A program made the translations under genes and the position numbers. DNA of 64,000 bases from Amnibacterium kyonggiense (GTDB taxonomy: Bacteria > Actinomycetota > Actinomycetes > Actinomycetales > Microbacteriaceae): positions 1,240,001 to 1,304,000 of the forward strand of contig NZ_SOAM01000001.1 in assembly GCF_004364555.1 (NCBI RefSeq). Reading direction: 5' to 3'. How positions within the stretch are numbered: position 1 is the first letter of the stretch; each line of letters opens with the position of its first letter. The notes beneath the pieces are model-generated. The model was not told where the DNA came from. It ran no database searches and worked only from the letters and a program-made list of their open reading frames with translations. Below are positions 41,635 to 51,348 of the stretch, in pieces.

Positions 41635-42545
41635 GCGCGGGACTCCCGGGTCAGCTCGAGGAACGTGCGCTCCATGTCGCCCGCAGCGGGCGCGAACGCG
41701 ACCACCCGCACGCCGTCCCGCACCAGCGCGGCGAGCAGGTCCGCGGCGCCGCCCTCGTCGCGGACGGGCACGAGGCGTCCGAGGTGGTCCGCGGTGACGT
41801 CGTCGCGGCCCGCGAGCGCGGCGTCGAGCGCGCCCGGGTCCTCGGCCCGCACCCGCCAGAGCCGCGGGGCGTCGCGCAGCGCCTCCACCCGGTCCGGGTC
41901 GACGGTCGCGCCCGCCTGCACGTAGACGGCGTCGTCGGCCATCTCCTCGAGCTCGGCGAGCACGTGGCTGGAGACGAGCACGGTGCGCCCCTCGGCGGCG
42001 AGCGCGCGGACGAGGACGCGGAGGTCGACGCGCGCCTCCGGGTCGAGCCCGCTCGCCGGCTCGTCGAGGAGCAGCACGGCCGGGTCGTGCACGAGCGCGC
42101 GGGCGAGGCTCATCCGCTGCTTCTGGCCGCGGGACAGCACCCGCGTCGGCTGGTCGGCGAGGTCCCCGAGGTGCACGAGCTCGATCAGCTCGGCCGCCCG
42201 CGCCGCCGCGCGCGGCTTCGGCAGCCCGTAGAGGCGGCCGGTGAGCTCGAGCGTCGCGCGGGTCGTCAGCGCGGACCACGAGCCGAGCACGTCCGGCATC
42301 CAGCCGATGATCGAGCGGACGCCGACGGGGTCCCGCACCGGGTCGAGCCCGCCGATCCGGATCGACCCGGCGTCCGGCGCGAGCAGCGTCGCGAGCATGA
42401 GCAGCAGCGTCGTCTTCCCCGAGCCGTTCGGGCCGATCAGCCCGGTGACGCGGCCGGGAGCGGCGGAGAAGGTCATGTCGCGCACGGCGTGCGTCGACCC
42501 GAAGGACCGGCGCACCCCCTCGACGACGAGGCCGGCGGGATCCAT
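41631..42545 (-). CDS. ABC transporter ATP-binding protein (ABC-2 exporter)
   Basis: The 304-residue product has GLIGPNGSGKTTLLLMLATLL (Walker A), VLSRGQKQRMSLARALVHDPAVLLLDEPASGLD (signature and Walker B) and VSSHVLAELEEMAD (His switch). The extended C-terminal region after residue 215 is typical of drug or lantibiotic ABC-2 exporters. It is leaderless and translationally coupled to the permease gene downstream. Confidence 0.9.
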   Translation of the reverse strand: MDPAGLVVEGVRRSFGSTHAVRDMTFSAAPGRVTGLIGPNGSGKTTLLLMLATLLAPDAGSIRIGGLDPVRDPVGVRSIIGWMPDVLGSWSALTTRATLELTGRLYGLPKPRAAARAAELIELVHLGDLADQPTRVLSRGQKQRMSLARALVHDPAVLLLDEPASGLDPEARVDLRVLVRALAAEGRTVLVSSHVLAELEEMADDAVYVQAGATVDPDRVEALRDAPRLWRVRAEDPGALDAALAGRDDVTADHLGRLVPVRDEGGAADLLAALVRDGVRVVAFAPAAGDMERTFLELTRESRA

Positions 42546-42551
42546 GGGAGG

Positions 42552-42557
42552 ACCGTA
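42552..42557 (-). promoter_or_regulatory. -10 element TACGGT, leaderless promoter for the ABC exporter
   Basis: On the minus strand TACGGT is followed by 6 nt and ATG 42545. Confidence 0.55.
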
Positions 42558-42650
42558 GCGACGGCGCAGGGCCCGCAGCCTCATCCTGCAGGGGGAACCG
42601 GGGGTGGCATCGGGAGCGGGTGGACCCGACACGCCGTCGGCTCCCGGCCC

Positions 42651-42656
42651 TAGGGT
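42651..42656 (+). promoter_or_regulatory. -10 element TAGGGT, leaderless promoter for a VOC gene
   Basis: TAGGGT is followed by 6 nt and GTG 42663. Just upstream (42611-42646) a 7-bp CGGGAGC/GCTCCCG pair encloses CGACACGCCG, the repeat half-motif. Confidence 0.5.
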
Positions 42657-42662
42657 GCGGGC

Positions 42663-43091
42663 GTGGACATCCGGTTCATCGCGGGCTTCGGGCCGATCAC
42701 GCGCTCCGGCGAGGCGGGTCTCGCGTTCTGGGCGTCCGCGCTCGGGCTGCGGTTCGACGAGATGGCGCCCGACCACCACCACGCCCACGAGCTGCCCGGC
42801 GCGAACGTGTTCGGGCTCTGGCCGCTCGCGCAGGCCGCCGCGGCGACGTTCGGGGTCGAGGAGTGGCCCGCCGACCGCCCCGTGCCGCAGGCGTGGGTGG
42901 AGTTCGAGATGGTCAGCCCGGAGGCGGTGGAGGCGGGCGCGGTCGAGCTCGTCGAGGGCGGCCACGAGGTCCTCCGCGGCGCGCACCAGGAGCCGTGGGG
43001 GCAGTGGGTCGCGCGCCTCCAGAGCCCGGAGGGGCTCCTCGTGGGGCTCTCCTACCTGCGCGACTTCCACCCGGAGGCGGCCATCCGCTGA
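42663..43091 (+). CDS. VOC family protein
   Basis: The 142-residue product reads as a glyoxalase-fold protein: FIAGFGPITRSGEAGLAFWASALGLRFDEMAP, then a His-rich DHHHAHELPG stretch, and a C-terminal WVARLQSPEGLLVGLSYLR in place of the DPxGN motif. Metal binding is possible but the function is unknown. hisS follows after 34 bp. Confidence 0.78.
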   Translation: MDIRFIAGFGPITRSGEAGLAFWASALGLRFDEMAPDHHHAHELPGANVFGLWPLAQAAAATFGVEEWPADRPVPQAWVEFEMVSPEAVEAGAVELVEGGHEVLRGAHQEPWGQWVARLQSPEGLLVGLSYLRDFHPEAAIR

Positions 43092-43125
43092 GGTCCTCCT
43101 CTCCGCTCCTGGGAGAATCGCTCCC

Positions 43126-44352
43126 GTGGCAGCACCGGTGAACCCGCCTCGCGGCATGCGCGACCTCCTCCCCGTCGAGAAGGCGAAGCGCGAGCACGCG
43201 CTCGCCGTCATCCGCGCGGTGTACCGCAGCCACGGGTTCGACGAGATCGAGGCGCCGGCGCTCGAGGACTGGGATCGGCTGCACGCCGGCCTCGGCGGCG
43301 ACAACGAGAAGCTGTCGTTCAGCGTGCTGAGGCGTGGGATCGGCCGCGAGCAGCTGGCGCAGGCGGAGGACGTCGCGGCGGTCGCGGACCTCGGGCTCCG
43401 GTACGACCTGACCGTGCCGCTCGCGCGGTTCTACGCGACGAACCAGGCGGCGCTGCCGACGGTCTTCCGGGCGGTGCAGATCGGCCCGGTCTGGCGCGCG
43501 GAGCGTCCGCAGAAGGGCCGGTACCGTCAGTTCGTCCAGTGCGACATCGACATCCTGGGGGAGGCGGGCCCGATCGCGGAGCTCGAGCTCATCGGCGCGA
43601 CCGCCGCGGCGCTCGACGCGCTCGGCATCGAGGGTGCATCGGTGCGGGTCAACGACCGACGGATCCTCAACCGGCTGCTGCTCACGTGGGGCGTCGAGGT
43701 CGAGTCGGCCTCCGCAGCGCTCATCACGATCGACAAGCTCGACAAGATCGGCGTCGCCGGCGTCGTCGCCGAGCTGGGCGAGCAGGGTGTCGACACCGCG
43801 GGCCTCGACCGCGCCTTCGGGGAGCTCGCGACCGCCGGCTGGGACCTCGCGGTCGACCCGCCCGCCTGGCTCGACGTCGAGGCGTACACGGATCTCCTCG
43901 CGCTGAAGGACGCGCTGCCGGAGGTGGAGCTCGTCTTCGACCCGACGCTCGTGCGCGGCATGGGGTACTACACGGGGACGATCTTCGAGATCGCGCACCC
44001 CTCGTCGACGTCGTCGCTCGGCGGCGGCGGGCGGTACGACGGCATGATCGGCCGCTTCCTGGGCCGGGAGGTGCCGGCGGTGGGCTTCTCGATCGGCTTC
44101 GAGCGCATCATCGACCTCCTGCCCGACCGCGTCGGCGAATCCGTTGCGACCGCCCTGCTCCACGACGCGGACGTGCCCGCGTCGGTGCTCCTCGCCGCGA
44201 AGCGGCGGGTGCAGGAGGAGGGCGGTCGGGTCCGCCTCGAGCGCGCCCGGAAGAACCGCCGCGCGCAGCTCGACGCGCTCGCGGCGGACGGCTTCACCCG
44301 CTTCGCGACGGTCACCGCGGACGGCGTCGGCGAGCTCCGCGACCTCTCCTGA
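43126..44352 (+). CDS. hisS: Histidyl-tRNA synthetase
   Basis: The 408-residue product has the class II signatures: PVNPPRGMRDLLPVEKAKREH (motif 1 region), GLRYDLTVPLARFYA, FRAVQIGPVWRAERPQKGRYRQFVQCDIDILG (motif 2 and the HisRS loop), VFDPTLVRGMGYYTGTIFEIAH and SSLGGGGRYDGMIGRFLGREVPAVGFSIGFERI (motif 3). A short anticodon-binding domain follows. GTG 43126 lies 7 nt after GAGAAT, possibly a leaderless start. Confidence 0.95.
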   Translation: MAAPVNPPRGMRDLLPVEKAKREHALAVIRAVYRSHGFDEIEAPALEDWDRLHAGLGGDNEKLSFSVLRRGIGREQLAQAEDVAAVADLGLRYDLTVPLARFYATNQAALPTVFRAVQIGPVWRAERPQKGRYRQFVQCDIDILGEAGPIAELELIGATAAALDALGIEGASVRVNDRRILNRLLLTWGVEVESASAALITIDKLDKIGVAGVVAELGEQGVDTAGLDRAFGELATAGWDLAVDPPAWLDVEAYTDLLALKDALPEVELVFDPTLVRGMGYYTGTIFEIAHPSSTSSLGGGGRYDGMIGRFLGREVPAVGFSIGFERIIDLLPDRVGESVATALLHDADVPASVLLAAKRRVQEEGGRVRLERARKNRRAQLDALAADGFTRFATVTADGVGELRDLS

Positions 44353-44354
44353 GC

Positions 44355-44441
44355 TTTCACGGATCAGGACGGATGGGCCGACACGCCGCGGATCGGTGGG
44401 GCCGGAACGGCGTGTCGCCGAATCCGTCCTGATCCGTGCAA
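44355..44441. repeat. Nested palindrome, second copy of the TTTCACGGATCAGGAC type
   Basis: Outer arms 44355-44374 and 44422-44441 pair over 20 bp with one mismatch; inner arms CGACACGCCG (44379-44388) and 44408-44417 pair perfectly; 4 nt lie between stems on each side. The outer stem is almost the same as at 14055-14141 although flanking genes differ. It follows hisS. Confidence 0.85.
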
Positions 44442-44448
44442 CGAGGCG

Positions 44449-44571
44449 TCAGCCCAGGAGGCGCTTCGGCGCGGAGTGCCGCCACGACGCGTCGAGCCAG
44501 CCCTTCCCGCCGAGGTAGGCGAGCGCGACCTCGCGGACGCGCGCGAGCCACGGGTCGTCGGCGTCGAACAT
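44449..44571 (-). pseudogene. Internally deleted remnant of an MmcQ/YjbR-like gene
   Basis: A 40-codon ORF (ATG 44571) reads MFDADDPWLARVREVALAYLG then GWLDASWRHSAPKRLLG. The first half resembles the N-terminus and the second half the C-terminus of MmcQ/YjbR-type proteins, which are normally about 110-140 residues, so the middle appears lost in frame. It lies between two nested palindromes. It could instead be a genuine micro-protein. Confidence 0.5.
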
Positions 44572-44573
44572 GA

Positions 44574-46055
<1,482 letters not shown>

Positions 46056-46143
46056 TCGCGCGGCGACCGGGCCCCGCGGCGCGCCCGCGGGGCCCGGTCC
46101 GAGCGCCGAATAGACTCGGCGACTCGGATCGGGAGGTCGCAGG

Positions 46144-46560
46144 ATGAGCGGAGCCGCGGAGAGCGCTCGCGCGCCGCGCGTGCGCGTGCCGGCAGCCGCG
46201 ATCGCGGCGCTCGTGCTGCTCGTGCTCGGCGTGCTCTCGCTGGCTCCCGCGGTGAGCACCTACCTCGCCCAGCAGCGAGCCGTCGCGGATGCGGAGGCGC
46301 GCGTGGCGAGCCAGGAGGCGGACCTGAAGTCCCTCGACGCGCAGCGCGCCCGCTGGGACGACCCGGCCTACGTCCGCGCGCAGGCGGGCAGCCGCCTCTT
46401 CTACGTCACACCCGGTACGTCCGCGTACCGGGTGATCCATTCGACGGCGGGCGACGAGCCGACGCCGGCGGCCTCCGCGCGGGCGGACGCGACCCCGTGG
46501 ACGGACGCGCTGCTGCAGTCCCTCGTCGCCGCGGGCACGACGACCGAGCCGGCCCGGTGA
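46144..46560 (+). CDS. Septum formation initiator family protein (FtsB/DivIC-like)
   Basis: The 138-residue product has a short cytoplasmic N-terminus, one transmembrane helix (AAIAALVLLVLGVLSLAPAVSTYL), a coiled-coil-like stretch (QRAVADAEARVASQEADLKSLDAQRARW) and the WDDPAYVRAQAGSRLFYVTPG segment diagnostic of the family. It should join FtsL and FtsQ in the divisome. A TAGACT -10 lies at 46111. Stop overlaps the DUF501 start (GTGA). Confidence 0.92.
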   Translation: MSGAAESARAPRVRVPAAAIAALVLLVLGVLSLAPAVSTYLAQQRAVADAEARVASQEADLKSLDAQRARWDDPAYVRAQAGSRLFYVTPGTSAYRVIHSTAGDEPTPAASARADATPWTDALLQSLVAAGTTTEPAR

Positions 46561-47072
46561 CGCCCGCGACCGCAGCCGACCTCGCGACGATGACCGCCCA
46601 GCTGGGCCGGCCCGTGCGCGACGTCGTCGGCGTCGCCGCGCGCACGCTCGACGGCACCCCGGCCGTCGTCAGCACCGCGCCGCGGCTCGCGGACGGCACG
46701 CCGTTCCCGACCTTCTACTACCTGACGCACCCGGCGCTCGTCGCGGCGGTGTCGCGGCTCGAGGCCGCCGGGGTCATGCGCGAGTGGAGCGACCTCGTCG
46801 CGCCGGACGGTCCGTTCGCGGCGCAGCACGCCGCCGCGCACGCCGCCTACCTCGCGGACCGCACCGCGGTCGACGACGTGCCCGAGCTCGCGGGCGTGAG
46901 CGCGGGCGGCATGCCGACGCGCGTGAAGTGCCTCCACGCGCTCGCGGGCCACGCCCTCGCCGCAGGGCCGGGCGTGAATCCGATCGGCGACCTCGCGCTC
47001 GCGGGGGCGGCGGCCGCCGAGCCCGCCGTGCGGGCGCTGATCGGTCCCTGGCCGGCTCCCGTGCCCCGGTAG
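46557..47072 (+). CDS. DUF501 domain-containing protein
   Basis: The 171-residue product has the DUF501 pattern: DLATMTAQLGRPVRDVVGVAARTLDGTPAVVSTAPRLADGTPFPTFYYLTHP and GGMPTRVKCLHALAGHALAAGPGVNPIGD with conserved Cys and His. Function unknown; it sits between the divIC-like gene and ndh, as in most actinobacteria. Confidence 0.93.
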   Translation: MTPATAADLATMTAQLGRPVRDVVGVAARTLDGTPAVVSTAPRLADGTPFPTFYYLTHPALVAAVSRLEAAGVMREWSDLVAPDGPFAAQHAAAHAAYLADRTAVDDVPELAGVSAGGMPTRVKCLHALAGHALAAGPGVNPIGDLALAGAAAAEPAVRALIGPWPAPVPR

Positions 47073-47117
47073 CATCGCAGGCTGAAGACCGACCGCATCG
47101 AAGGGAACCGCCCACTC

Positions 47118-48590
47118 GTGACTCGCATCCTCATCGTCGGCGGCGGCTACGCCGGCTTCTACACCGCGTGGAAGCTGGAGAAGTGGCTCTCCGCCAAGGA
47201 GGCCGAGATCGTCGTCGTCGATCCGCTCTCGTACCTGACCTACCAGCCGTTCCTCCCGGAGGTCGTCGGCGGCGCCATCGAGCCCCGCCACGCGGTCGTC
47301 GACCAGCGCAAGCACCTGAAGCGCACGCGCGTCATCACGGCGAAGGTCACGAGGATCGACCACGCGGCGAAGGCCGTCGAGATCACCCCCGCCGTGGGTG
47401 ACGCGTGGACGATGTCGTACGACCAGATCGTCGTCACGGCCGGCTCCGTGTCCCGCACCTTCCCGATCCCGGGCGTCGCCGACGAGGCGATCGGCCTGAA
47501 GACGATCGAGGAGGCCGTCGCGATCCGCGACCGGATCGTCCGCAACTTCGAGCTCGCGGCGAACCTGCCCGCCGGGCCCGCCCGCGACCGGCTGCTCACC
47601 TTCGTGGTGGTCGGCGGCGGCTTCGCCGGCATCGAGGTCTTCGGCGAGATGCGCTCGCTCGCGTCCGCGCTCCTCGCGCGGTACCCGCAGCTGACGTTCG
47701 ACGACACCCACTTCCACCTGATCGAGGCGATGGGCCGGATCATGCCGGAGGTGTCGCTGCCGACGTCGCACTGGGTGCTGAAGAACTACGCCGAGCGCGG
47801 CGCGAACGTCCACCTGGACACGCAGCTGAAGGACGCGACCGGCGGCGTGATCCAGCTGTCGACGGGGGAGACGTTCGAGTCCGACGTCATCGTCTGGACG
47901 GCCGGCGTGATGGCCTCCCCGATGCTCCGCAACACCGACCTCCCGACGGAGGAGCGCGGCCGCCTGCGCGTCAAGGCCGACCTCCGCGTCGTGACCGCGG
48001 ACGGCGACGTCGTGCCGGACGCGTGGGGCGCGGGCGACGTCTCGGCCGTCCCGGACCTCACCGGCAAGGGCGTAGGCGGCTTCTGCGTGCCGAACGCGCA
48101 GCACGCCGTCCGCCAGGGCAAGCAGCTCGCGAAGAACATCACCGCCAGCCTCCGCGGCGAGGGCCTGAAGGACTACTACCACGAGAGCCTCGGCGCGGTC
48201 GCGGGTCTCGGGCTCTACGTCGGCGCGTTCCAGTCCGGCAAGATCGCGGTGAAGGGCTTCCCGGCCTGGGTGATGCACCGCGGGTACCACGGCCTCGCGA
48301 TCCCGACGTGGGAGCGCAAGATCCGCGTCATCGGCAACTGGGCGCTGAACTTCGTGCTGGGCCGCGACATGGTGCAGCTGATCGAGCGCGAGCGTCCGCG
48401 CGTCGCGTTCGAGACGTTCGCCTCCCGGCCGAAGCCGCCGGTCGCGGCGACGCCGGAGCCCGAGGCGGAGGCGCCGAAGCGTGCGCCGCGCGCCCGCAAG
48501 AAGCCGGAGGCGGAGCCGGCCCTGCCGGGCGCCAAGGGCGTGGAGGCCCCCGTCTACGCGAACCCCGCGCCGGAGCCCGCCAAGAAGTAG
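47118..48590 (+). CDS. ndh: Type II NADH dehydrogenase (NDH-2)
   Basis: The 490-residue product is a single-subunit, non-proton-pumping NADH:quinone oxidoreductase. FAD site: ILIVGGGYAGFYTAWKLE. Quinone/FAD segment: LTYQPFLPEVVGGAIEPRHAV. NAD(H) site: VVVGGGFAGIEVFGEM. FAD contact: AWGAGDVSAVPDL. The C-terminal part contains membrane-associating helices and a long Pro/Glu/Ala/Lys tail (about residues 440-490) of low complexity. GTG start, with GAAGGGA somewhat far upstream. It feeds electrons into the menaquinone pool. Confidence 0.94.
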   Translation: MTRILIVGGGYAGFYTAWKLEKWLSAKEAEIVVVDPLSYLTYQPFLPEVVGGAIEPRHAVVDQRKHLKRTRVITAKVTRIDHAAKAVEITPAVGDAWTMSYDQIVVTAGSVSRTFPIPGVADEAIGLKTIEEAVAIRDRIVRNFELAANLPAGPARDRLLTFVVVGGGFAGIEVFGEMRSLASALLARYPQLTFDDTHFHLIEAMGRIMPEVSLPTSHWVLKNYAERGANVHLDTQLKDATGGVIQLSTGETFESDVIVWTAGVMASPMLRNTDLPTEERGRLRVKADLRVVTADGDVVPDAWGAGDVSAVPDLTGKGVGGFCVPNAQHAVRQGKQLAKNITASLRGEGLKDYYHESLGAVAGLGLYVGAFQSGKIAVKGFPAWVMHRGYHGLAIPTWERKIRVIGNWALNFVLGRDMVQLIERERPRVAFETFASRPKPPVAATPEPEAEAPKRAPRARKKPEAEPALPGAKGVEAPVYANPAPEPAKK

Positions 48591-48600
48591 CCCCCGGGTC

Positions 48601-48652
48601 CACGGGATGCGGAGATCCGCGGCGCGCTGCGTCGCGGATCCCCGCATCCGTG
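48601..48652. terminator. Palindrome after ndh
   Basis: Arms 48601-48621 and 48633-48652 pair over about 20 bp with one bulge and one mismatch (core GGATGCGGRGATCCGCG). It lies between convergent ndh and the AraC gene. The stem theme CACGGAT...GGATCCGCG resembles the outer stems of the nested palindromes, but no CGACACG inner stem is present. Confidence 0.7.
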
Positions 48653-48657
48653 CACCG

Positions 48658-49623
48658 TCAGCGGACCAGGGTGTCACCCGGTGCCTCGCCGAAGCGCGAC
48701 GCGTAGCGCTCCCGGAAGCGGCGGGTGTGCGCGAAGCCCCAGCGGAGCGCGACGGCGTCCACGTCGGCGCCGGCGTCCTCCGGCGCCATGGCGCGCAGCT
48801 CGTCCCGGACCGCGTGCAGCCGCACCTCGCGGAGGTGCGCCATGGGCGTCGTCCCGAGGTCGCGCTGGAACGCCGCGTAGAGCCCGCGCGGGCTGAGCCG
48901 CGCCGCCTCGGCGATCTCGACGACGGTGACGGGTTCCGCCGCGTGGTCGTCGACGTACTGCAGCGCGCGGCGCAGCGCCGCGCCGCGGGGGCCGGTCACA
49001 TCGCGCCGGTGCACGGCGTCGAGCGTCGTGTTCGGGAACGTCCGGAGCAGGAGGGCGATCACGAGGTCGACGAGCTCGACCCGCGCGAGCGCCGCGCCCG
49101 GACCGTCCGCGAGCGCCTCCGTCATCCGCGCCGCGTAGGCCGTCGTGTCCCGCCACGCCTGGTCCATCGCCGGGTCGAACGGGGCGGTGCCGGTGAAGCG
49201 CAGCTCAAACCCGTCGACCCCGGTGATCGCGCTCGCGCGCTGCTCGACGGCGCTCCGAGTGATGCCCAGGTTGGCCATGTCGAGCTGCTCGAGGTCCGCG
49301 TGCACCGGTTCCGGGTAGAGGAACGGCCGCGTCGTGTCGACCTCCTCCCACCGACCCCGCATCCGCATCCGGCCACCGAGGACGACGCCGGTGAGGATCA
49401 GCGGCTCGGCGTCCGCGGTGCCGCGGCTGCCGCCGTCCGCCCCCGTGATCGACCACCGCGCGGTGATGAGCTCGCCGGTCCGAGCGCAGCGCAGCGCGAA
49501 CGACGGCTCCTCGTGATCGGCCCGCCGCAGGTCGCTCTCGCCGAACGTCTCGCACAGCGTCTGGATCGCCTCGTCGAGATCGGTCGTGCGAACGGAGCGA
49601 CGCTCCACGGCACCGGTGCCCAT
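48658..49623 (-). CDS. AraC family transcriptional regulator
   Basis: The 321-residue product has an N-terminal sensor-like beta domain (AraC_binding_2-type, RSVRTTDLDEAIQTLCETFGESDLRRAD...) and a C-terminal pair of helix-turn-helices: VTVVEIAEAARLSPRGLYAAFQRDLGTTPMAHLREVRLHAVRDELRA and VDAVALRWGFAHTRRFRERYASRFGEAPGDTL. Target unknown; no divergent partner gene shares its promoter except possibly by convergence with ndh. Leaderless start. Confidence 0.9.
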   Translation of the reverse strand: MGTGAVERRSVRTTDLDEAIQTLCETFGESDLRRADHEEPSFALRCARTGELITARWSITGADGGSRGTADAEPLILTGVVLGGRMRMRGRWEEVDTTRPFLYPEPVHADLEQLDMANLGITRSAVEQRASAITGVDGFELRFTGTAPFDPAMDQAWRDTTAYAARMTEALADGPGAALARVELVDLVIALLLRTFPNTTLDAVHRRDVTGPRGAALRRALQYVDDHAAEPVTVVEIAEAARLSPRGLYAAFQRDLGTTPMAHLREVRLHAVRDELRAMAPEDAGADVDAVALRWGFAHTRRFRERYASRFGEAPGDTLVR

Positions 49624-49629
49624 GGACTG

Positions 49630-49635
49630 ACCGTA
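49630..49635 (-). promoter_or_regulatory. -10 element TACGGT, leaderless promoter for the AraC gene
   Basis: On the minus strand TACGGT is followed by 6 nt and ATG 49623. Confidence 0.55.
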
Positions 49636-49684
49636 CGGAGCGAGATGCCTCGTTCGCTGAGAGACCCCTCGGGACCGTTCCGGC

Positions 49685-50611
49685 TCAGGCGGCCATCGGG
49701 TAGTCGACGAACGCGAACGCGGAGCCGTCGGGCGCCCAGCTGTTCACGTTGATCGTGCCCTGGCCGCCGAAGAGCTCGGCGACGACCCGGCCTTCTTCCC
49801 ACCGGTCGTCCTCCACCAGCACGAGCCGGACGTCGCGATCCGCGGGGTGGCCGGCCGTGCCGTCCGGGAAGCTGAGGTACACGGCCAGGCCGCCGGTCGG
49901 GGCGAGGTGCGGGAACCAGTCGACGCGGTCCGTGGAGGTCAGCCGCTCGAGCCCGGACCCGTCCGGCCGGATGCGCGCGATCTGCGCCCGGCCCGGCGTC
50001 AGCTGCTCGGTGTTCAGGTAGATCCAGGCGCCGTCGGGGCTGTACTCGCAGCCGTCGGCGGGCCCGGGGTGCGTGGTCACGGCGCGGTCGCCGCGGCCGT
50101 CGGCGCCGATCTCGTGGATCGTCGCGCTCGCCCACGGGTTCCCGTCCGCCGGTTCGAGCCGCACGTAGGCGAGCGTGCGCCCGTCGGGGGAGACGCCGTG
50201 GAGGAAGTGCAGCGGCCCCTCCTCGCTCGTGATGCGTCGGGCGGTACCGCCAGCGAGCGGCGCCTCGTACAGGTGCGCGTCGTCCGCGGAGAGGAAGATC
50301 CGGTCGGCCGTCGGGTCGAGCACGTGGTCGTTGTTCAGCGCGGGGACGCCGTCGATCGGGATCCGCTCGGGCGCCGCGGAGCCGTCCGCGGGCAGCGACC
50401 AGAGGACGCCCTCGCCGTTCACGACGAGCCGCCCCTCGCGGGTCCAGTTCGGCGCCTCGAAGAGCACCGCGGTCGTCTCGTGCACGGTCCGCACCGTGCC
50501 GGACGCGACGTCGAAGACGCGGATCCGGCAGTGCTGCCCGGGTCGGAGCCGGCGCTCCTCGGGCTCGTCGCGCTCGGCGGTCCCGGTGGGCACGGTCTCG
50601 CTGTCGGGCAC
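49685..50611 (-). CDS. TolB/WD40-like beta-propeller protein
   Basis: The 308-residue product shows repeated propeller blades with SPDG/APTGG-type turns: FEAPNWTREGRLVVNGEG, ADRIFLSADDAHLYEAPLAGG, LHGVSPDGRTLAYV, GCEYSPDGAWIYLNTEQL, FPHLAPTGGLAVYLSFPDG and SWAPDGSAFAFVDYP. This is the biopolymer-transporter TolB/dipeptidyl-peptidase N-terminal kind of propeller. No signal peptide is seen, so it is likely cytoplasmic. GTG 50611 has GGAGG five bases upstream. Confidence 0.82.
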   Translation of the reverse strand: MPDSETVPTGTAERDEPEERRLRPGQHCRIRVFDVASGTVRTVHETTAVLFEAPNWTREGRLVVNGEGVLWSLPADGSAAPERIPIDGVPALNNDHVLDPTADRIFLSADDAHLYEAPLAGGTARRITSEEGPLHFLHGVSPDGRTLAYVRLEPADGNPWASATIHEIGADGRGDRAVTTHPGPADGCEYSPDGAWIYLNTEQLTPGRAQIARIRPDGSGLERLTSTDRVDWFPHLAPTGGLAVYLSFPDGTAGHPADRDVRLVLVEDDRWEEGRVVAELFGGQGTINVNSWAPDGSAFAFVDYPMAA

Positions 50612-50652
50612 GCGGGCCTCCGTCCTCGGTCGGGCCTCGAATCTACGGCGGC

Positions 50653-50658
50653 GATACT
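50653..50658 (+). promoter_or_regulatory. -10 element GATACT, promoter for the uORF-esterase transcript
   Basis: GATACT is followed by 6 nt and ATG 50665 of a 10-codon ORF, so the transcript would be leaderless. Confidence 0.45.
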
Positions 50659-50664
50659 CGGAGC

Positions 50665-50697
50665 ATGGACGACGACCGCCCGGACCCGGCCCGATGA
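50665..50697 (+). CDS. Ten-codon upstream ORF (MDDDRPDPAR)
   Basis: ATG 50665 lies 6 nt after a -10-like hexamer, and its TGA overlaps the ATG of the esterase gene (ATGA at 50694). Leaderless translation of this peptide could deliver ribosomes to the esterase start, which has no ribosome site of its own. It may be a coupling uORF rather than a functional peptide. Confidence 0.4.
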   Translation: MDDDRPDPAR

Positions 50698-51344
50698 CGG
50701 ACGCGCTGCTCCACGCCGTCGGCGGCGCCACCTGGGCCGAGGCGTCGCCGACCGCGCCGGTGGTCGTCCTCCTGCTGCACGGGTACGGGTCGCACGAGCG
50801 CGACCTGGTGCCGATCGTCACGGAGGTCGGCGTCACCGCGCCCTGGGCGTCGCTGCGCGCACCGCTCGAGCTCGGTGACGGCGGCGCCGCCTGGTTCGCG
50901 ATCGAGACGCTCGGCGACCCGCCCGCAGCGCCGGTCGAGGCCGCGACCGCCGCGATCTGGGAGTGGGTCGACGCGCACGTGCCGGCGACCGCCCGGGTCC
51001 TGCCGATCGGGTTCTCGCAGGGCGGCTTCATGGCCACCCAGCTGCTGCGCACCCGGCCCGACCGCGTCGTGGCCCCGGTCGTGCTCGCGGGGTTCGTGCT
51101 CGGTGCGCCGCAGCCCGCGGACGAGCGCCTCGCCGCCGATCGGCCGGCGCTGTTCTGGGGCCGCGGCGACGCCGACCGGGTGATCCCCGTCGAGGCCGTC
51201 GAGCGCGCGGGGTCGTTCCTCCGGGCGAGCTCGACGCTCGTGGAGCGGGTCTACCCGGGGCTCGGGCACGGGGTCGGCGCCGCGGAGGTCGCCGACGTGC
51301 GCGCCTTCATCGCCGAGCAGCTGGGCGCGGACGCGATCGGGTGA
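50694..51344 (+). CDS. Alpha/beta-hydrolase, phospholipase/carboxylesterase family
   Basis: The 216-residue product has VVLLLHGYGSHERDLVPIV (oxyanion region), VLPIGFSQGGFMATQLL with the GFSQG nucleophile elbow, ALFWGRGDADRVIPVEA with the catalytic Asp and YPGLGHGVGAAE with the catalytic His. This is the YpfH/carboxylesterase-2 group with broad ester substrates. Confidence 0.88.
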   Translation: MTDALLHAVGGATWAEASPTAPVVVLLLHGYGSHERDLVPIVTEVGVTAPWASLRAPLELGDGGAAWFAIETLGDPPAAPVEAATAAIWEWVDAHVPATARVLPIGFSQGGFMATQLLRTRPDRVVAPVVLAGFVLGAPQPADERLAADRPALFWGRGDADRVIPVEAVERAGSFLRASSTLVERVYPGLGHGVGAAEVADVRAFIAEQLGADAIG

Positions 51345-51348
51345 GCGA

